From contig CAKUQM010000029.1 in NCBI GenBank assembly GCA_934675465.1, positions 1 through 22,118 of the forward strand: a DNA stretch of 22,118 bases, written 5' to 3'. This stretch comes from an uncultured Erysipelotrichaceae bacterium (GTDB taxonomy: Bacteria > Bacillota_I > Bacilli_A > Erysipelotrichales > Erysipelotrichaceae). Under the pieces are notes generated by a model, which ran no database searches, was not told the DNA's origin, and saw only the letters and a list, made by a program, of their open reading frames with translations. A program made the position numbers and the translations under genes. Positions 6,596 to 14,293 of this stretch are shown one piece after another. The stretch's first letter is position 1; each line of letters begins with the position of its first letter.

Positions 6596-8463
6596 AGTCT
6601 TTTAACATTTAACGCTCTTATCGCATTAAGCACACAAATTACCATTACACCTACATCTGCAAAGATGGCAATCCACATATTGGTGATACCAATTGCAGTT
6701 AGGATTAAACATGCTACCTTTATACCAATCGCAAAGAAGATGTTTTCATAGACAATTCTCATGCATTTCTTGGCAATCTTAATAGCCTTAGCAATCTTTA
6801 AAGGATCATCGTCCATTAAGACTACATCAGCTGCTTCAATTGCCGCATCACTACCTAAGGCACCCATCGCAATACCAATGTCAGCTAAGCTTAATACTGG
6901 GGCATCATTAATACCATCACCCACAAAGGCTAATACCTCATCTTCTTTTTTATCTTTTAATAGTTCTTCAACCTTAGATACCTTATCTTGAGGTAAAAGT
7001 TCACTATAAACTCTATCGATATTTAATTTCTTGGCAACATTTTCACCTACATGTCTTTCATCACCTGTCAACATTACTGTTAATCTGATGCCAATTTTCT
7101 TTAATTCAGAAATCGCTTTTTCACTTGTTGGCTTAATCACATCACCAATATGAATATGGCCCTTATAATGGTTATCTAATGCTAGATGAACAATTGTTCC
7201 TTCATCATGGCATTCAATGATAGAAACACCATATTCACTCATTAGCTTTTCATTACCAATAAGAACCGTTTTATCATCAACAATAGCCTTAATGCCCTTA
7301 CCAGGAATTTCCTTTACAGACTTAACTCTTGATTTATCAAGAGATTTACCATATTCTTTGATGATAGATTTACCAATAGGGTGGGTAGTAAAGATTTCAC
7401 CATGGGCTGCATAATCAAGTAATTCTTCCTTACTAAATTCATTGTTGTGAATGGTAGTTACTTCAAAGATACCCTTAGTCATAGTTCCTGTCTTATCAAA
7501 GGCTACAATCTTAACCTTAGATAATTGTTCAAGATAGTTAGATCCTTTTACAAGTACACCTTGAGAACTAGCACCACCAATACCTCCAAAGAAAGACAAT
7601 GGGATAGAGATGACAATGGCACAAGGACATGATACAACAAGGAAAGTAAGAGCTCTTATTAACCATGTTGACCAATTATAGCCATTGCCTAAGATAAGTC
7701 CATTCACAAGAGGTGGCAATATCGCAACAGTCAAAGCACTATAACATACAATTGGTGTATAGTAGTGGGCAAACTTTGTAATAAAGTTTTCTGACTTTGA
7801 CTTAGCGCTTGTGGCATTTTCAACTAAATCTAGAATCTTAGATACAGTTGATTCACCAAAGTCCTTAGTAGTCTTAATCTTTAAAGGTGATTCCATGTTG
7901 ATACAGCCTGAAATTACCTCATCATTAACTTTTACACTTCTTGGCTTTGATTCACCTGTCAAGGCACTAGTATTAAGTGAAGAAGTACCTTCAACTACAA
8001 TACCATCCAAGGGAATCTTTTCACCAACTACAACAGTAATAATATCGCCAATTGCCACTTCATCAGGATCAACTTTAACAAGTTCTCCATCTTTTTCGAT
8101 ATTGGCATAGTCAGGTCTAATATCCATTAAATTTGAGATATTCTTACGTGACTTTCCAACGGCATAGCTTTGGAAAAGTTCACCGATTTGATAGAACAAC
8201 ATAACGGCAACAGCCTCAGGATATTCACCTAGGCCAATGGCACCTACAGTAGCTACTGCCATCAAGAAGTTTTCGTCAAATACTTGTTTGTTTAGGATAC
8301 CATGTAGTGCACCTTTTAATACATCATAGCCAACTATTAGATATGGAATTAAATATAGAAAGAAATCTAAATAAGGATTCTCTATATTAATAATTCTTAA
8401 TGCAACATAGAAGACTAGGGCACTAATTATCCTATATAGATTTTTCTTTTGTTTCTTGGTCAT
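6592..8463 (-). CDS. P1B-type metal-transporting ATPase (Zn/Cd/Pb class, CadA/ZntA-like)
   Basis: 623 residues. ATP-driven export of a soft divalent metal across the cytoplasmic membrane. In order: membrane helices up to about 100, actuator domain with TGES (169-172), helix with the CPC metal site (C279-P280-C281), phosphorylation loop DKTGT with D323, HP pair (361-362), GDGIND (516-520), and two final helices with K582 and D603. CPC plus the last-helix lysine and aspartate (FADVG) is the signature of the P1B-2 group for Zn2+, Cd2+ and Pb2+, rather than the copper group. There is no N-terminal metal-binding domain; that domain is encoded by the gene just upstream, whose stop codon is one base from this ATG. 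The nearby ArsR sensor has a zinc-type site, which agrees. Substrate preference among Zn, Cd and Pb is not decidable. Confidence 0.95.
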   Translation of the reverse strand: MTKKQKKNLYRIISALVFYVALRIINIENPYLDFFLYLIPYLIVGYDVLKGALHGILNKQVFDENFLMAVATVGAIGLGEYPEAVAVMLFYQIGELFQSYAVGKSRKNISNLMDIRPDYANIEKDGELVKVDPDEVAIGDIITVVVGEKIPLDGIVVEGTSSLNTSALTGESKPRSVKVNDEVISGCINMESPLKIKTTKDFGESTVSKILDLVENATSAKSKSENFITKFAHYYTPIVCYSALTVAILPPLVNGLILGNGYNWSTWLIRALTFLVVSCPCAIVISIPLSFFGGIGGASSQGVLVKGSNYLEQLSKVKIVAFDKTGTMTKGIFEVTTIHNNEFSKEELLDYAAHGEIFTTHPIGKSIIKEYGKSLDKSRVKSVKEIPGKGIKAIVDDKTVLIGNEKLMSEYGVSIIECHDEGTIVHLALDNHYKGHIHIGDVIKPTSEKAISELKKIGIRLTVMLTGDERHVGENVAKKLNIDRVYSELLPQDKVSKVEELLKDKKEDEVLAFVGDGINDAPVLSLADIGIAMGALGSDAAIEAADVVLMDDDPLKIAKAIKIAKKCMRIVYENIFFAIGIKVACLILTAIGITNMWIAIFADVGVMVICVLNAIRALNVKRL

Positions 8464-8464
8464 C

Positions 8465-8683
8465 TTATAAATAAATCTCGCAATCGTCTTCTACAGCCTT
8501 ACAGTTTTTAAGAACAGCTGCCATTGTTTCCTTAACATCAGCACCTTCTTCAAATTCCACAATCATCTTTAATGCCATGAAATTTACAACAGCGTCCTTA
8601 ACACCAGCAGTCTTTTTAGCTGCTTCTTCCATTTTGTTTGCACAGTTTGCACAATCAACTTCAATCTTATAAGTCTTTTTCAT
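8465..8683 (-). CDS. Heavy-metal-associated (HMA) domain protein, metal chaperone partner of the ATPase
   Basis: 72 residues forming one ferredoxin-like HMA domain. The metal motif is VDCANCA, with C11 and C14; aspartate before the first cysteine is typical of zinc/cadmium pumps, whereas copper chaperones have GMTCxxC. Two further cysteines (C61, C68) lie near the C terminus (NCKAVEDDCEIYL) and could add ligands. It is probably the detached N-terminal domain of the ATPase, either delivering metal or regulating the pump. An upstream in-frame ATG at 8719 was rejected: GGAGG lies 9 bases before the ATG at 8683, and the longer version would start inside the operator/promoter. This is the first gene of the operon and is joined to the ATPase by TAAGATG. 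Confidence 0.92.
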   Translation of the reverse strand: MKKTYKIEVDCANCANKMEEAAKKTAGVKDAVVNFMALKMIVEFEEGADVKETMAAVLKNCKAVEDDCEIYL

Positions 8684-8700
8684 ATTTCTTTTCCTCCAAT

Positions 8701-8730
8701 TTAGTATATGAACATTCATTCATATACTAA
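8701..8730. promoter_or_regulatory. ArsR/SmtB-type operator of the metal-efflux operon
   Basis: A perfect inverted repeat, TTAGTATATGAA-N6-TTCATATACTAA, contains the TATATGAA/TTCATATA half-sites typical of ArsR/SmtB operators such as those of czrA and smtB. It overlaps the -10 box and the expected transcription start of the promoter, so bound repressor would block transcription. Confidence 0.85.
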
Positions 8731-8756
8731 TATATCATAAAGCCATTACTAGTCAA
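8729..8756 (-). promoter_or_regulatory. Promoter of the metal-efflux operon
   Basis: On the minus strand, TTGACT (8756-8751), a 16-base spacer and TATATT (8734-8729) precede the HMA gene. The -10 box runs into the ArsR-type palindrome. Confidence 0.75.
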
Positions 8757-8767
8757 TAACTTTAATT

Positions 8768-8793
8768 AAAAAAGTTGGTTTTTATACCAACTT
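8768..8793 (-). terminator. Terminator of the GntR regulator gene
   Basis: On the minus strand, AAGTTGGT (8793-8786) pairs with ACCAACTT (8779-8772) across a 6-base loop and is followed by a T run. The stem begins inside the stop codon of the regulator gene. Confidence 0.85.
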
Positions 8794-9535
8794 ATTTCTT
8801 TGGAGCAAGCGATCTTGAAGTGATTGAATTAAACACAAACAAATCAGGACGATTACGAGATTCACTAAATTCAAACTTAGTTCCTTCGTTATTATAGATT
8901 CTTGATGTGATCATTGGTAAACAATTAAAGTCTCCTAATTCAAGATACTTTTCATCAAGAGGAGTAGCTTCTACCATAGTAATCTTTCTTTTAATAGTAG
9001 CTATTTCCATTCCTAAATTTTTGGAATAATAATTGAATAATGACTTTTCCGCAATCTTTTCATTCATCTGACCAACAACATCTTTTCTTAATAAAGAAGT
9101 ATCAATCATCTTGGCGACATCATCAATATATCTAACTCTTTGAATCAAATAGACTTGTATACCTTTTGGAAAACCAGTCTTTTGGGCTAAGTGTTCATCT
9201 ACCGTTAATTCTTCAAAGGCTATAACTTTATTTCTTACACTAAAGCCATATCTTTTACCTGTGGCATAAACACCTTCGGCATCAGTAATAAGATAATCAT
9301 ATTTTGGTTGATTATCACTACTAGAATGAATTATTCTAACACCCTTGCCATGATGAGGTTGAACATATCCTTCCATGGTTAAATGGGAAATTGCTCTTCT
9401 TACTGTATTCCTGGAACAGTCGTATATTTGAATTAAAGTATTCTCAGAAGGCAAATAAGATCCTTCATTATATTCACCTGAATCTATTCTCTTTTTTAAA
9501 GACTTATATATTTGTTCATACTTTGATTTTGGCAT
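8792..9535 (-). CDS. GntR-family repressor with UTRA domain (TreR/BglR-like)
   Basis: 247 residues. The N-terminal GntR winged helix (about 1-70) has YEQIYKSLKKRI, LPSENTL and CSRNTVRRAISHL; the rest is a UTRA sugar-phosphate-sensing domain ending in the conserved EFSESRNRPDLFVF. UTRA regulators of this subgroup sense phosphorylated sugars such as trehalose-6-phosphate or beta-glucoside-6-phosphates and leave DNA when bound. The neighbouring GH1 and PTS genes argue for a phosphorylated beta-glucoside signal. The gene is divergent from the operon; two identical, oppositely oriented sites flank the region between. SD AGAGG is 7 bases before the ATG. A promoter (TTGAAT, 17 bases, TATAAT-like TAATAT) lies just beside the proximal site, so autoregulation is likely. 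It resembles streptococcal TreR, but no trehalose hydrolase is present. Confidence 0.9.
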   Translation of the reverse strand: MPKSKYEQIYKSLKKRIDSGEYNEGSYLPSENTLIQIYDCSRNTVRRAISHLTMEGYVQPHHGKGVRIIHSSSDNQPKYDYLITDAEGVYATGKRYGFSVRNKVIAFEELTVDEHLAQKTGFPKGIQVYLIQRVRYIDDVAKMIDTSLLRKDVVGQMNEKIAEKSLFNYYSKNLGMEIATIKRKITMVEATPLDEKYLELGDFNCLPMITSRIYNNEGTKFEFSESRNRPDLFVFNSITSRSLAPKK

Positions 9536-9559
9536 ATTTAAACCTCTTTTAATTAATTT

Positions 9560-9588
9560 ATATTATCAAATAAGAAGGGGAAATTCAA
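9560..9588 (-). promoter_or_regulatory. Promoter of the GntR/UTRA repressor gene
   Basis: On the minus strand, TTGAAT (9588-9583), 17 bases, then TAATAT (9565-9560). The proximal GntR site ends six bases upstream of the -35 box. Confidence 0.6.
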
Positions 9589-9593
9589 TAAAA

Positions 9594-9608
9594 ACATGTT
9601 TAAACAAG
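9594..9608. promoter_or_regulatory. GntR operator 1 (ACATGTTTAAACAAG)
   Basis: The 15-base site contains the 10-bp palindrome TGTTTAAACA and is the exact reverse complement of the second site at 9653-9667. It lies next to the regulator's own promoter. Confidence 0.75.
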
Positions 9609-9615
9609 AGAAAAA

Positions 9616-9629
9616 TGCAAAGGCTTACA
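9616..9629. promoter_or_regulatory. Possible cre (CcpA) site
   Basis: TGCAAAGGCTTACA matches the catabolite-response consensus TGWAANCGNTNWCA except at two positions. It lies between the two GntR operators, about 20 bases upstream of the -35 box of the beta-glucoside operon. A tentative call. Confidence 0.35.
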
Positions 9630-9647
9630 AAAATACTAAAAAAGTAC

Positions 9648-9676
9648 TTGCACTTGTTTAAACATGTTGATATTAT
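9648..9676 (+). promoter_or_regulatory. Promoter of the beta-glucoside operon
   Basis: TTGCAC (9648-9653), exactly 17 bases, then TATTAT (9671-9676). The second GntR site fills the spacer, so repressor would physically block RNA polymerase. Confidence 0.75.
9653..9667. promoter_or_regulatory. GntR operator 2 (CTTGTTTAAACATGT)
   Basis: Exact reverse complement of the site at 9594-9608; palindrome centres are 58 bp apart. It sits between the -35 and -10 boxes of the operon promoter. Confidence 0.75.
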
Positions 9677-9709
9677 GAAGGTGTAAAAAATAAACGGGAG
9701 GATTGAAAA

Positions 9710-11140
9710 ATGAAGATGCAAGAAGGCTTTCTTTGGGGTGGTGCAACTGCAGCTAACCAATGTGAAGGTGCCTACAACGAAGGTGGCAGAGGCTTATCTA
9801 GTGTTGACGTTGTACCATTTGGCGAAGATCGAATGAAAGTAGCTAAGGGTCAAATGAGGATGCTAGAGTGTGATGATAAACATATCTATCCATCTCACAA
9901 GGCAATCGATATGTATCATCACTTTAAGGAAGACATTAAAATGTTTGCAGAAATGGGCTTTAAGTGTTATAGATTATCTATTGCTTGGACACGTATCTTG
10001 CCAAACGGTGATGATGAAATACCTAATGAAGAAGGACTAAGGTTCTACCATGAAGTATTTGATGAGTGTCTAAAGGCAGGCATTGAGCCACTAGTTACTA
10101 TTTGTCACTTTGATACACCAATCGCTTTGATTAAAAAGTATGGTGGTTGGAAAGATCGCAGGATGATTGATGCGTTTCTACACTTATGCGAGATTCTATT
10201 CAAGAATTATGGCGATAAGGTAAAGTATTGGTTAACATTTAATGAAATCAATATGTTACTTCATATGCCATTTATGGGAGCAGGTATCGTCTTTGAAGAA
10301 GGTGAAGATGAAGAGTTGGTTAAATATCAAGCAGCTCATCATGAACTAATTGCTAGTGCTAAGGCTGTTAAGTTGGCTCATGAAATGATGCCTAAGGCTA
10401 AAGTGGGTTGTATGTTGGCAGCTGGTCAATTCTATCCATATACTTGTAAACCAGATGATGTTTATACAGCAATGGAAAGAGATCGTGATAACTATTTCTT
10501 TATTGATGTCCAAGCACGTGGCGAGTATCCTGTGTGGGCGCTTAAGAGAATGGAAAATGCTGGCATTAAGATTAAAATGGAAGAGGGCGATAGTGAAGTT
10601 CTAAAAATAGGAACAGTGGACTTTATCAGCTTTAGTTATTATTGTAGCCGTTGTATTTCAAATGATCCTGAAATCTTAAAGAATCATGCAAGAGGTAATG
10701 CGGTAATTAGTGCGGTAGTTAATCCTTACTTGAAGGCAAGTGACTGGGGTTGGCAAATTGATCCACTTGGCTTAAGACTTACCTTAAACATCTTATATGA
10801 TCGTTACAACAAACCACTGTTCATTGTAGAAAATGGATTAGGCGCTAATGATGTTGTGGAAGAAGATGGTTCTATTCATGATGATTATCGAATTGATTAT
10901 ATGAGAGAACATATTAAGGCAATGTTAGATGCGGTAAATAAAGATGGCATTCCAGTAATGGGTTATACTTCATGGGGCTGTATCGATTTAGTTTCAGCAT
11001 CAACTGGTGAAATGAAGAAAAGATATGGCATGATATATGTGAATAAACAAAATGATGGAAGCGGTGATTTAAAGAGAATAAAGAAAGATAGCTTCTATTG
11101 GTATAAAAAAGTAATTGAAACAAATGGAGAAATTTTATGA
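9710..11140 (+). CDS. 6-phospho-beta-glucosidase, GH1
   Basis: 476 residues, the usual length for GH1. It hydrolyses phosphorylated beta-glucosides (for example cellobiose-6-phosphate or salicin-6-phosphate) in the cytoplasm to glucose-6-phosphate and the aglycone or sugar. The N-terminal FLWGGATAANQCEGA is the GH1 signature. The acid/base is E179 in LTFNEIN, the nucleophile E374 in IVENGLG, and the C-terminal SASTGEMKKRYG (429-440) is the phosphate-recognition loop that separates 6-phospho-glycosidases from plain GH1 enzymes. SD GGGAGG is 8 bases before the ATG. It is the first gene of an operon controlled by the GntR sites, and its stop overlaps the PTS start by 4 bases (ATGA). The gene could be called bglA, but the precise name is not certain. 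Confidence 0.95.
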   Translation: MKMQEGFLWGGATAANQCEGAYNEGGRGLSSVDVVPFGEDRMKVAKGQMRMLECDDKHIYPSHKAIDMYHHFKEDIKMFAEMGFKCYRLSIAWTRILPNGDDEIPNEEGLRFYHEVFDECLKAGIEPLVTICHFDTPIALIKKYGGWKDRRMIDAFLHLCEILFKNYGDKVKYWLTFNEINMLLHMPFMGAGIVFEEGEDEELVKYQAAHHELIASAKAVKLAHEMMPKAKVGCMLAAGQFYPYTCKPDDVYTAMERDRDNYFFIDVQARGEYPVWALKRMENAGIKIKMEEGDSEVLKIGTVDFISFSYYCSRCISNDPEILKNHARGNAVISAVVNPYLKASDWGWQIDPLGLRLTLNILYDRYNKPLFIVENGLGANDVVEEDGSIHDDYRIDYMREHIKAMLDAVNKDGIPVMGYTSWGCIDLVSASTGEMKKRYGMIYVNKQNDGSGDLKRIKKDSFYWYKKVIETNGEIL

Positions 11141-13098
11141 GTTATAAACAATTAGCGAGCGATATTATTGAGAATATCGGTGGTAAATCAAATGTTAAAT
11201 CTGTTGTGCACTGTGCAACTAGATTACGTTTCACTTTAAACGATGAAACTAAGGCAAATACTGATAAAATCAGTAACTTAAATGGCGTTTTAAAGGTCGT
11301 GAATGCTGGTGGCCAATACCAAATCGTTATTGGACCAGATGTTCCACAGGTTTATCAAGAGGTAGTTACACTTGGTGGTTTTGAGGCTCATGATGAGGTT
11401 GATGATGATGAGGAAACTGATAAGAGATCTAAGCTATCAAAAGTATTAGAAGGTATCGCAAGTATCTTCCAACCAATCATCCCTGCAATTACTGGTGCTG
11501 GTCTATTAAAGGCGGTAATGGCATTATGTTCGACATTTGGCTGGTTAAAGGGTGGTAGTCAAACATATATCATCTTAAATGCGATTGCGGATGCTGCATT
11601 CTACTTCTTACCTTTAATTCTAGCTGCTTCTTGTGCTAAGAAATTTAAGTGTAACCAAGGAACAGCTATGGCTTTGGGTGGTGTTCTTGTTTATCCACAA
11701 CTAACAACACTTATGACAAGTGTATCTAGTGTAAATAAGGCTATTGCGGCTGCTGGTTCATATGATGCTGCCTTAGCTGCTGGTACAATTGTTGAAGGTG
11801 CTGCAACATCAATTAAACTATTCAATATCATTCCAGTACAAGTAGTTACAAGCTATGCTTCAAGTGTAATTCCAATTATCTTGGGTGTATGGGTAATGTC
11901 TTATGTTGAAAAGTTTATGCAGAAGTATTGTCCAAAGGCTGTTAAGTTCTTCTTTGTGCCATTTTTCTCATTGACTATTGCAGGCATTTTAACTCTATCT
12001 TTATTGGGCCCTATTGGTACTTGGGCATCAGAATTTATTCAAGTCTTCTTCACATGGTTAAAGAATACTGCTCCTTGGATTGTTCCTACTGTTGTTGGTA
12101 TCTTCTCACCATTCCTTGTTATGACTGGTACTCACTATGGTTTAATTCCAATTGGTACAAACAACTTAACTACTGCAGGTCATGATGCGGTTGTTGGTCC
12201 TGGTATGTTAGTTTCAAATACTGCACAAGGTGCTGCTGGTTTAGCTGTTGCCCTAAGAAGTAAGAATCCTGATACTAAACAATTAGCTTCTTCTGCTGGT
12301 CTTACTGGCGTTCTTGGTATTACTGAACCAGTATTATATGGTGTTAACTTAAAATATATGTTCCCGCTATATGCTGCCATGATTGGCGGTGGCGTTGGTG
12401 GCCTATTCCTAGGCCTTACTGGTGTTGAAAGATTTGGTGCTGGCTCTCCTGGCTTACTTGTTCTTCCTGTTTATATTCCAACTGAACAAGCATTAGCACT
12501 AGGTTTTACAATGAATAATTTTATCTTTGCGGTAATTGGTGTAGCTATTGCGATGCTTGTATCATTTGTTTCTTGTTGGATTATGTTTGGCATCTGGGCA
12601 AAACAAGGCAAGTTAGATCCTAAGGAATTAGGTGAGGCTAAGGGAATTGACAATAATATCTATGCTCCAGTTGAAGGTGAAACAGTAGAACTTAGTAAAG
12701 TAGAAGATGAAGTGTTCTCATCACTTGCGATGGGTAATGGTATTGCGATTAATCCAAGTAAGGGTGAAGTGAAGGCTCCACTAGATGGTGAAGTTACAGT
12801 ATTGTTCCCTACAGGACATGCGATTGGTATTAAGGGTGATAATGGCGCTGAAGTATTGATTCATGTTGGTATGGATACAGTGACATTAAATGGTGAAGGC
12901 TTTGATGTTAAAGTTAAACAAGGCGATCGTATTAAAAAGGGTCAAGTGCTTGTGAATTTCGATATCGATTTTATCAAGTCTAAAAAATTATCTACAATTA
13001 CTCCTGTTATTGTGACAAATACTAGTTCATTAAAAGAGGTTGTTCCTCATGATGCTGGTAAGGTTACAAATGATGATGTAATTATTAATATTAAGTAA
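11137..13098 (+). CDS. PTS beta-glucoside-type transporter, EIIBCA
   Basis: 653 residues with domains in the order B-C-A, as in BglF. The EIIB domain (about 1-90) has the phosphorylated cysteine C26 in VHCATRLRF. A charged linker (HDEVDDDEETDKRSKLS, about 93-110) leads to the EIIC membrane domain (about 110-495), with GITEPVLYG and other features typical of the glucose/glucoside family. The EIIA domain (about 520-653) has H561 in TGHAIGI and the phospho-accepting H576 in VLIHVGMDTV. It takes up a beta-glucoside and phosphorylates it with PEP-derived phosphate, feeding the GH1 enzyme encoded immediately upstream. There is no antiterminator gene of the BglG/LicT type and no such RNA site was noticed; control appears to be by the GntR repressor instead. 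A terminator follows. Confidence 0.94.
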   Translation: MSYKQLASDIIENIGGKSNVKSVVHCATRLRFTLNDETKANTDKISNLNGVLKVVNAGGQYQIVIGPDVPQVYQEVVTLGGFEAHDEVDDDEETDKRSKLSKVLEGIASIFQPIIPAITGAGLLKAVMALCSTFGWLKGGSQTYIILNAIADAAFYFLPLILAASCAKKFKCNQGTAMALGGVLVYPQLTTLMTSVSSVNKAIAAAGSYDAALAAGTIVEGAATSIKLFNIIPVQVVTSYASSVIPIILGVWVMSYVEKFMQKYCPKAVKFFFVPFFSLTIAGILTLSLLGPIGTWASEFIQVFFTWLKNTAPWIVPTVVGIFSPFLVMTGTHYGLIPIGTNNLTTAGHDAVVGPGMLVSNTAQGAAGLAVALRSKNPDTKQLASSAGLTGVLGITEPVLYGVNLKYMFPLYAAMIGGGVGGLFLGLTGVERFGAGSPGLLVLPVYIPTEQALALGFTMNNFIFAVIGVAIAMLVSFVSCWIMFGIWAKQGKLDPKELGEAKGIDNNIYAPVEGETVELSKVEDEVFSSLAMGNGIAINPSKGEVKAPLDGEVTVLFPTGHAIGIKGDNGAEVLIHVGMDTVTLNGEGFDVKVKQGDRIKKGQVLVNFDIDFIKSKKLSTITPVIVTNTSSLKEVVPHDAGKVTNDDVIINIK

Positions 13099-13124
13099 AA
13101 TGGTGACAATATGTCACCATTTTT
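13097..13124 (+). terminator. Terminator of the beta-glucoside operon
   Basis: A perfect 12-bp stem (AAAATGGTGACA with TGTCACCATTTT), 3-base loop, followed by further T. It shares the ATGGTGA...TCACCAT arms with the two hairpins at 4943 and 5823, and overlaps the promoter of the next gene. Confidence 0.85.
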
Positions 13125-13132
13125 AATACAAT
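13103..13132 (+). promoter_or_regulatory. Promoter of the DUF2974 hydrolase gene, inside the PTS terminator
   Basis: GTGACA (13103-13108), 18 bases, TACAAT (13127-13132), then 6 bases and ATG. The -35 box is part of the terminator stem. Confidence 0.5.
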
Positions 13133-13138
13133 TATCTT

Positions 13139-14293
13139 ATGAATATTATAGATTACTTAAAATGGCGTGGCGACTTATCGTTGAAGGCTTCTCCCTTTAA
13201 TGAAGTAGATAATTTGATTATTAGTCAAATGGCTTATACCGGTTTTGATGAATACTTTAAATTGAAGGATTCTTATACCATTTCTGAATTATCTGATTTA
13301 TTTTTCAATGACCACACTGATGAAGAAATTATGGCTTCTAAGAGTTTTGTAAAGTTAGCTCCTTTTGTCCTAAGGGAAATGGCTAATTCTATAAGATTTA
13401 AAGATTGTCTAGTCCATGATTTTGTTTCCACTATTGATGAAAAGACTTTTGAACAATTTTGTTGTTTCCAAGTAGATTTAAGTGATCACACAACTTATGT
13501 GGCCTTTAGAGGAACTGATGATACGATAGTTGGTTGGCATGAGGATTTCTGCATGTCTTTTGAGATTGTTCCTGCTCAAGTTGCTGCTAAAGAATATATA
13601 CAAAAACTAAGCCCTTATCGTAAATATCGAATTGGCGGTCATTCAAAGGGTGGTGCCTTAGCTTTATATGCTGGCTTAAATGCTCCTAGAAAAGGCAAAA
13701 ATATTATCAATGTCTATTCTAATGATGGTCCTGGTTTAAATCGTAAATATTTAAGCAAGGAAGAATTAGAAGGCTATGAGAATATCAAGGATAAGATTAT
13801 TAAGATTGTGCCTGAATTTGATTTCTTTGGTGTCTTGTTCTCAAAAGACTATATTACTAAAGTAGTCAAATCAGATGCGGTGATGTTACTTCAACATTCT
13901 GCTATGTCGTGGCTTGTTGAAGGTACTAAATTTATAGAAACTACTTTGTCTGAAGAATCGAAGATGATTGAAGTTAATTATAGGGAATTCTTGGATAATG
14001 CCACTGAGGAAGAATGTAAGGTATTTACTGAAGAAATGTTTGATGTCTTAAGAGATGCTGGTGTTGATACGGTATCGGAATTTATTGAAGGTGGTTTGCC
14101 ATTATTTGTTAAGACTCTTTATGATATTTCTAATATGAATAAAAAGAGTAAGGTTTTTGCCAAGAGTATCTTTGATGCCTTCATTAAAGGATATGGCTCA
14201 GGTGTCAGTGAAAAGGTCAAGACTGCCAAGGATAATTTAATGGAGTCGGTAATAGAAAAAGAGAAATCACTTAAGGAGCGTTTCTCTAAATAA
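13139..14293 (+). CDS. DUF2974/Mbeg1-like alpha/beta hydrolase (lipase-like)
   Basis: 384 residues. The N terminus (MNIIDYLKWRGDLSL) and the order of motifs fit the DUF2974 (Mbeg1-like) family of lipase-type alpha/beta hydrolases. A nucleophile elbow GGHSKGG gives Ser169; the likely triad partners are the aspartate in YSNDGPG (about 196) and His253 in LLQHSAMSW. FRGTDD (123-128) resembles the FRGT oxyanion region of class-3 lipases. No signal peptide or membrane segment is visible, so it is probably cytoplasmic. The substrate is unknown. There is no Shine-Dalgarno site; TACAAT lies 6 bases before the ATG. The last 27 bases overlap the 3' end of the convergent GH2 gene. Confidence 0.85.
   Translation: MNIIDYLKWRGDLSLKASPFNEVDNLIISQMAYTGFDEYFKLKDSYTISELSDLFFNDHTDEEIMASKSFVKLAPFVLREMANSIRFKDCLVHDFVSTIDEKTFEQFCCFQVDLSDHTTYVAFRGTDDTIVGWHEDFCMSFEIVPAQVAAKEYIQKLSPYRKYRIGGHSKGGALALYAGLNAPRKGKNIINVYSNDGPGLNRKYLSKEELEGYENIKDKIIKIVPEFDFFGVLFSKDYITKVVKSDAVMLLQHSAMSWLVEGTKFIETTLSEESKMIEVNYREFLDNATEEECKVFTEEMFDVLRDAGVDTVSEFIEGGLPLFVKTLYDISNMNKKSKVFAKSIFDAFIKGYGSGVSEKVKTAKDNLMESVIEKEKSLKERFSK

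Noticed and set aside
6761..8110. Plus-strand frames opposite the metal ATPase
   Set aside because: Antisense shadows of a well-conserved P1B ATPase, with Ser/Thr-rich products typical of complementary-frame translation.
8684..8719. Twelve-residue extension of the HMA protein
   Set aside because: It begins inside the operator, and GGAGG lies 9 bases before the later ATG at 8683.
9642..9658. Palindrome AAGTACTT and repeated ACTTG near the beta-glucoside promoter
   Set aside because: Short, AT-rich and overlapped by the clearer -35 box and GntR site; not supported as a separate element.
11101..13098. BglG/LicT-type antitermination site in the beta-glucoside operon
   Set aside because: No leader hairpin or antiterminator gene was found, and the GntR operators account for control.
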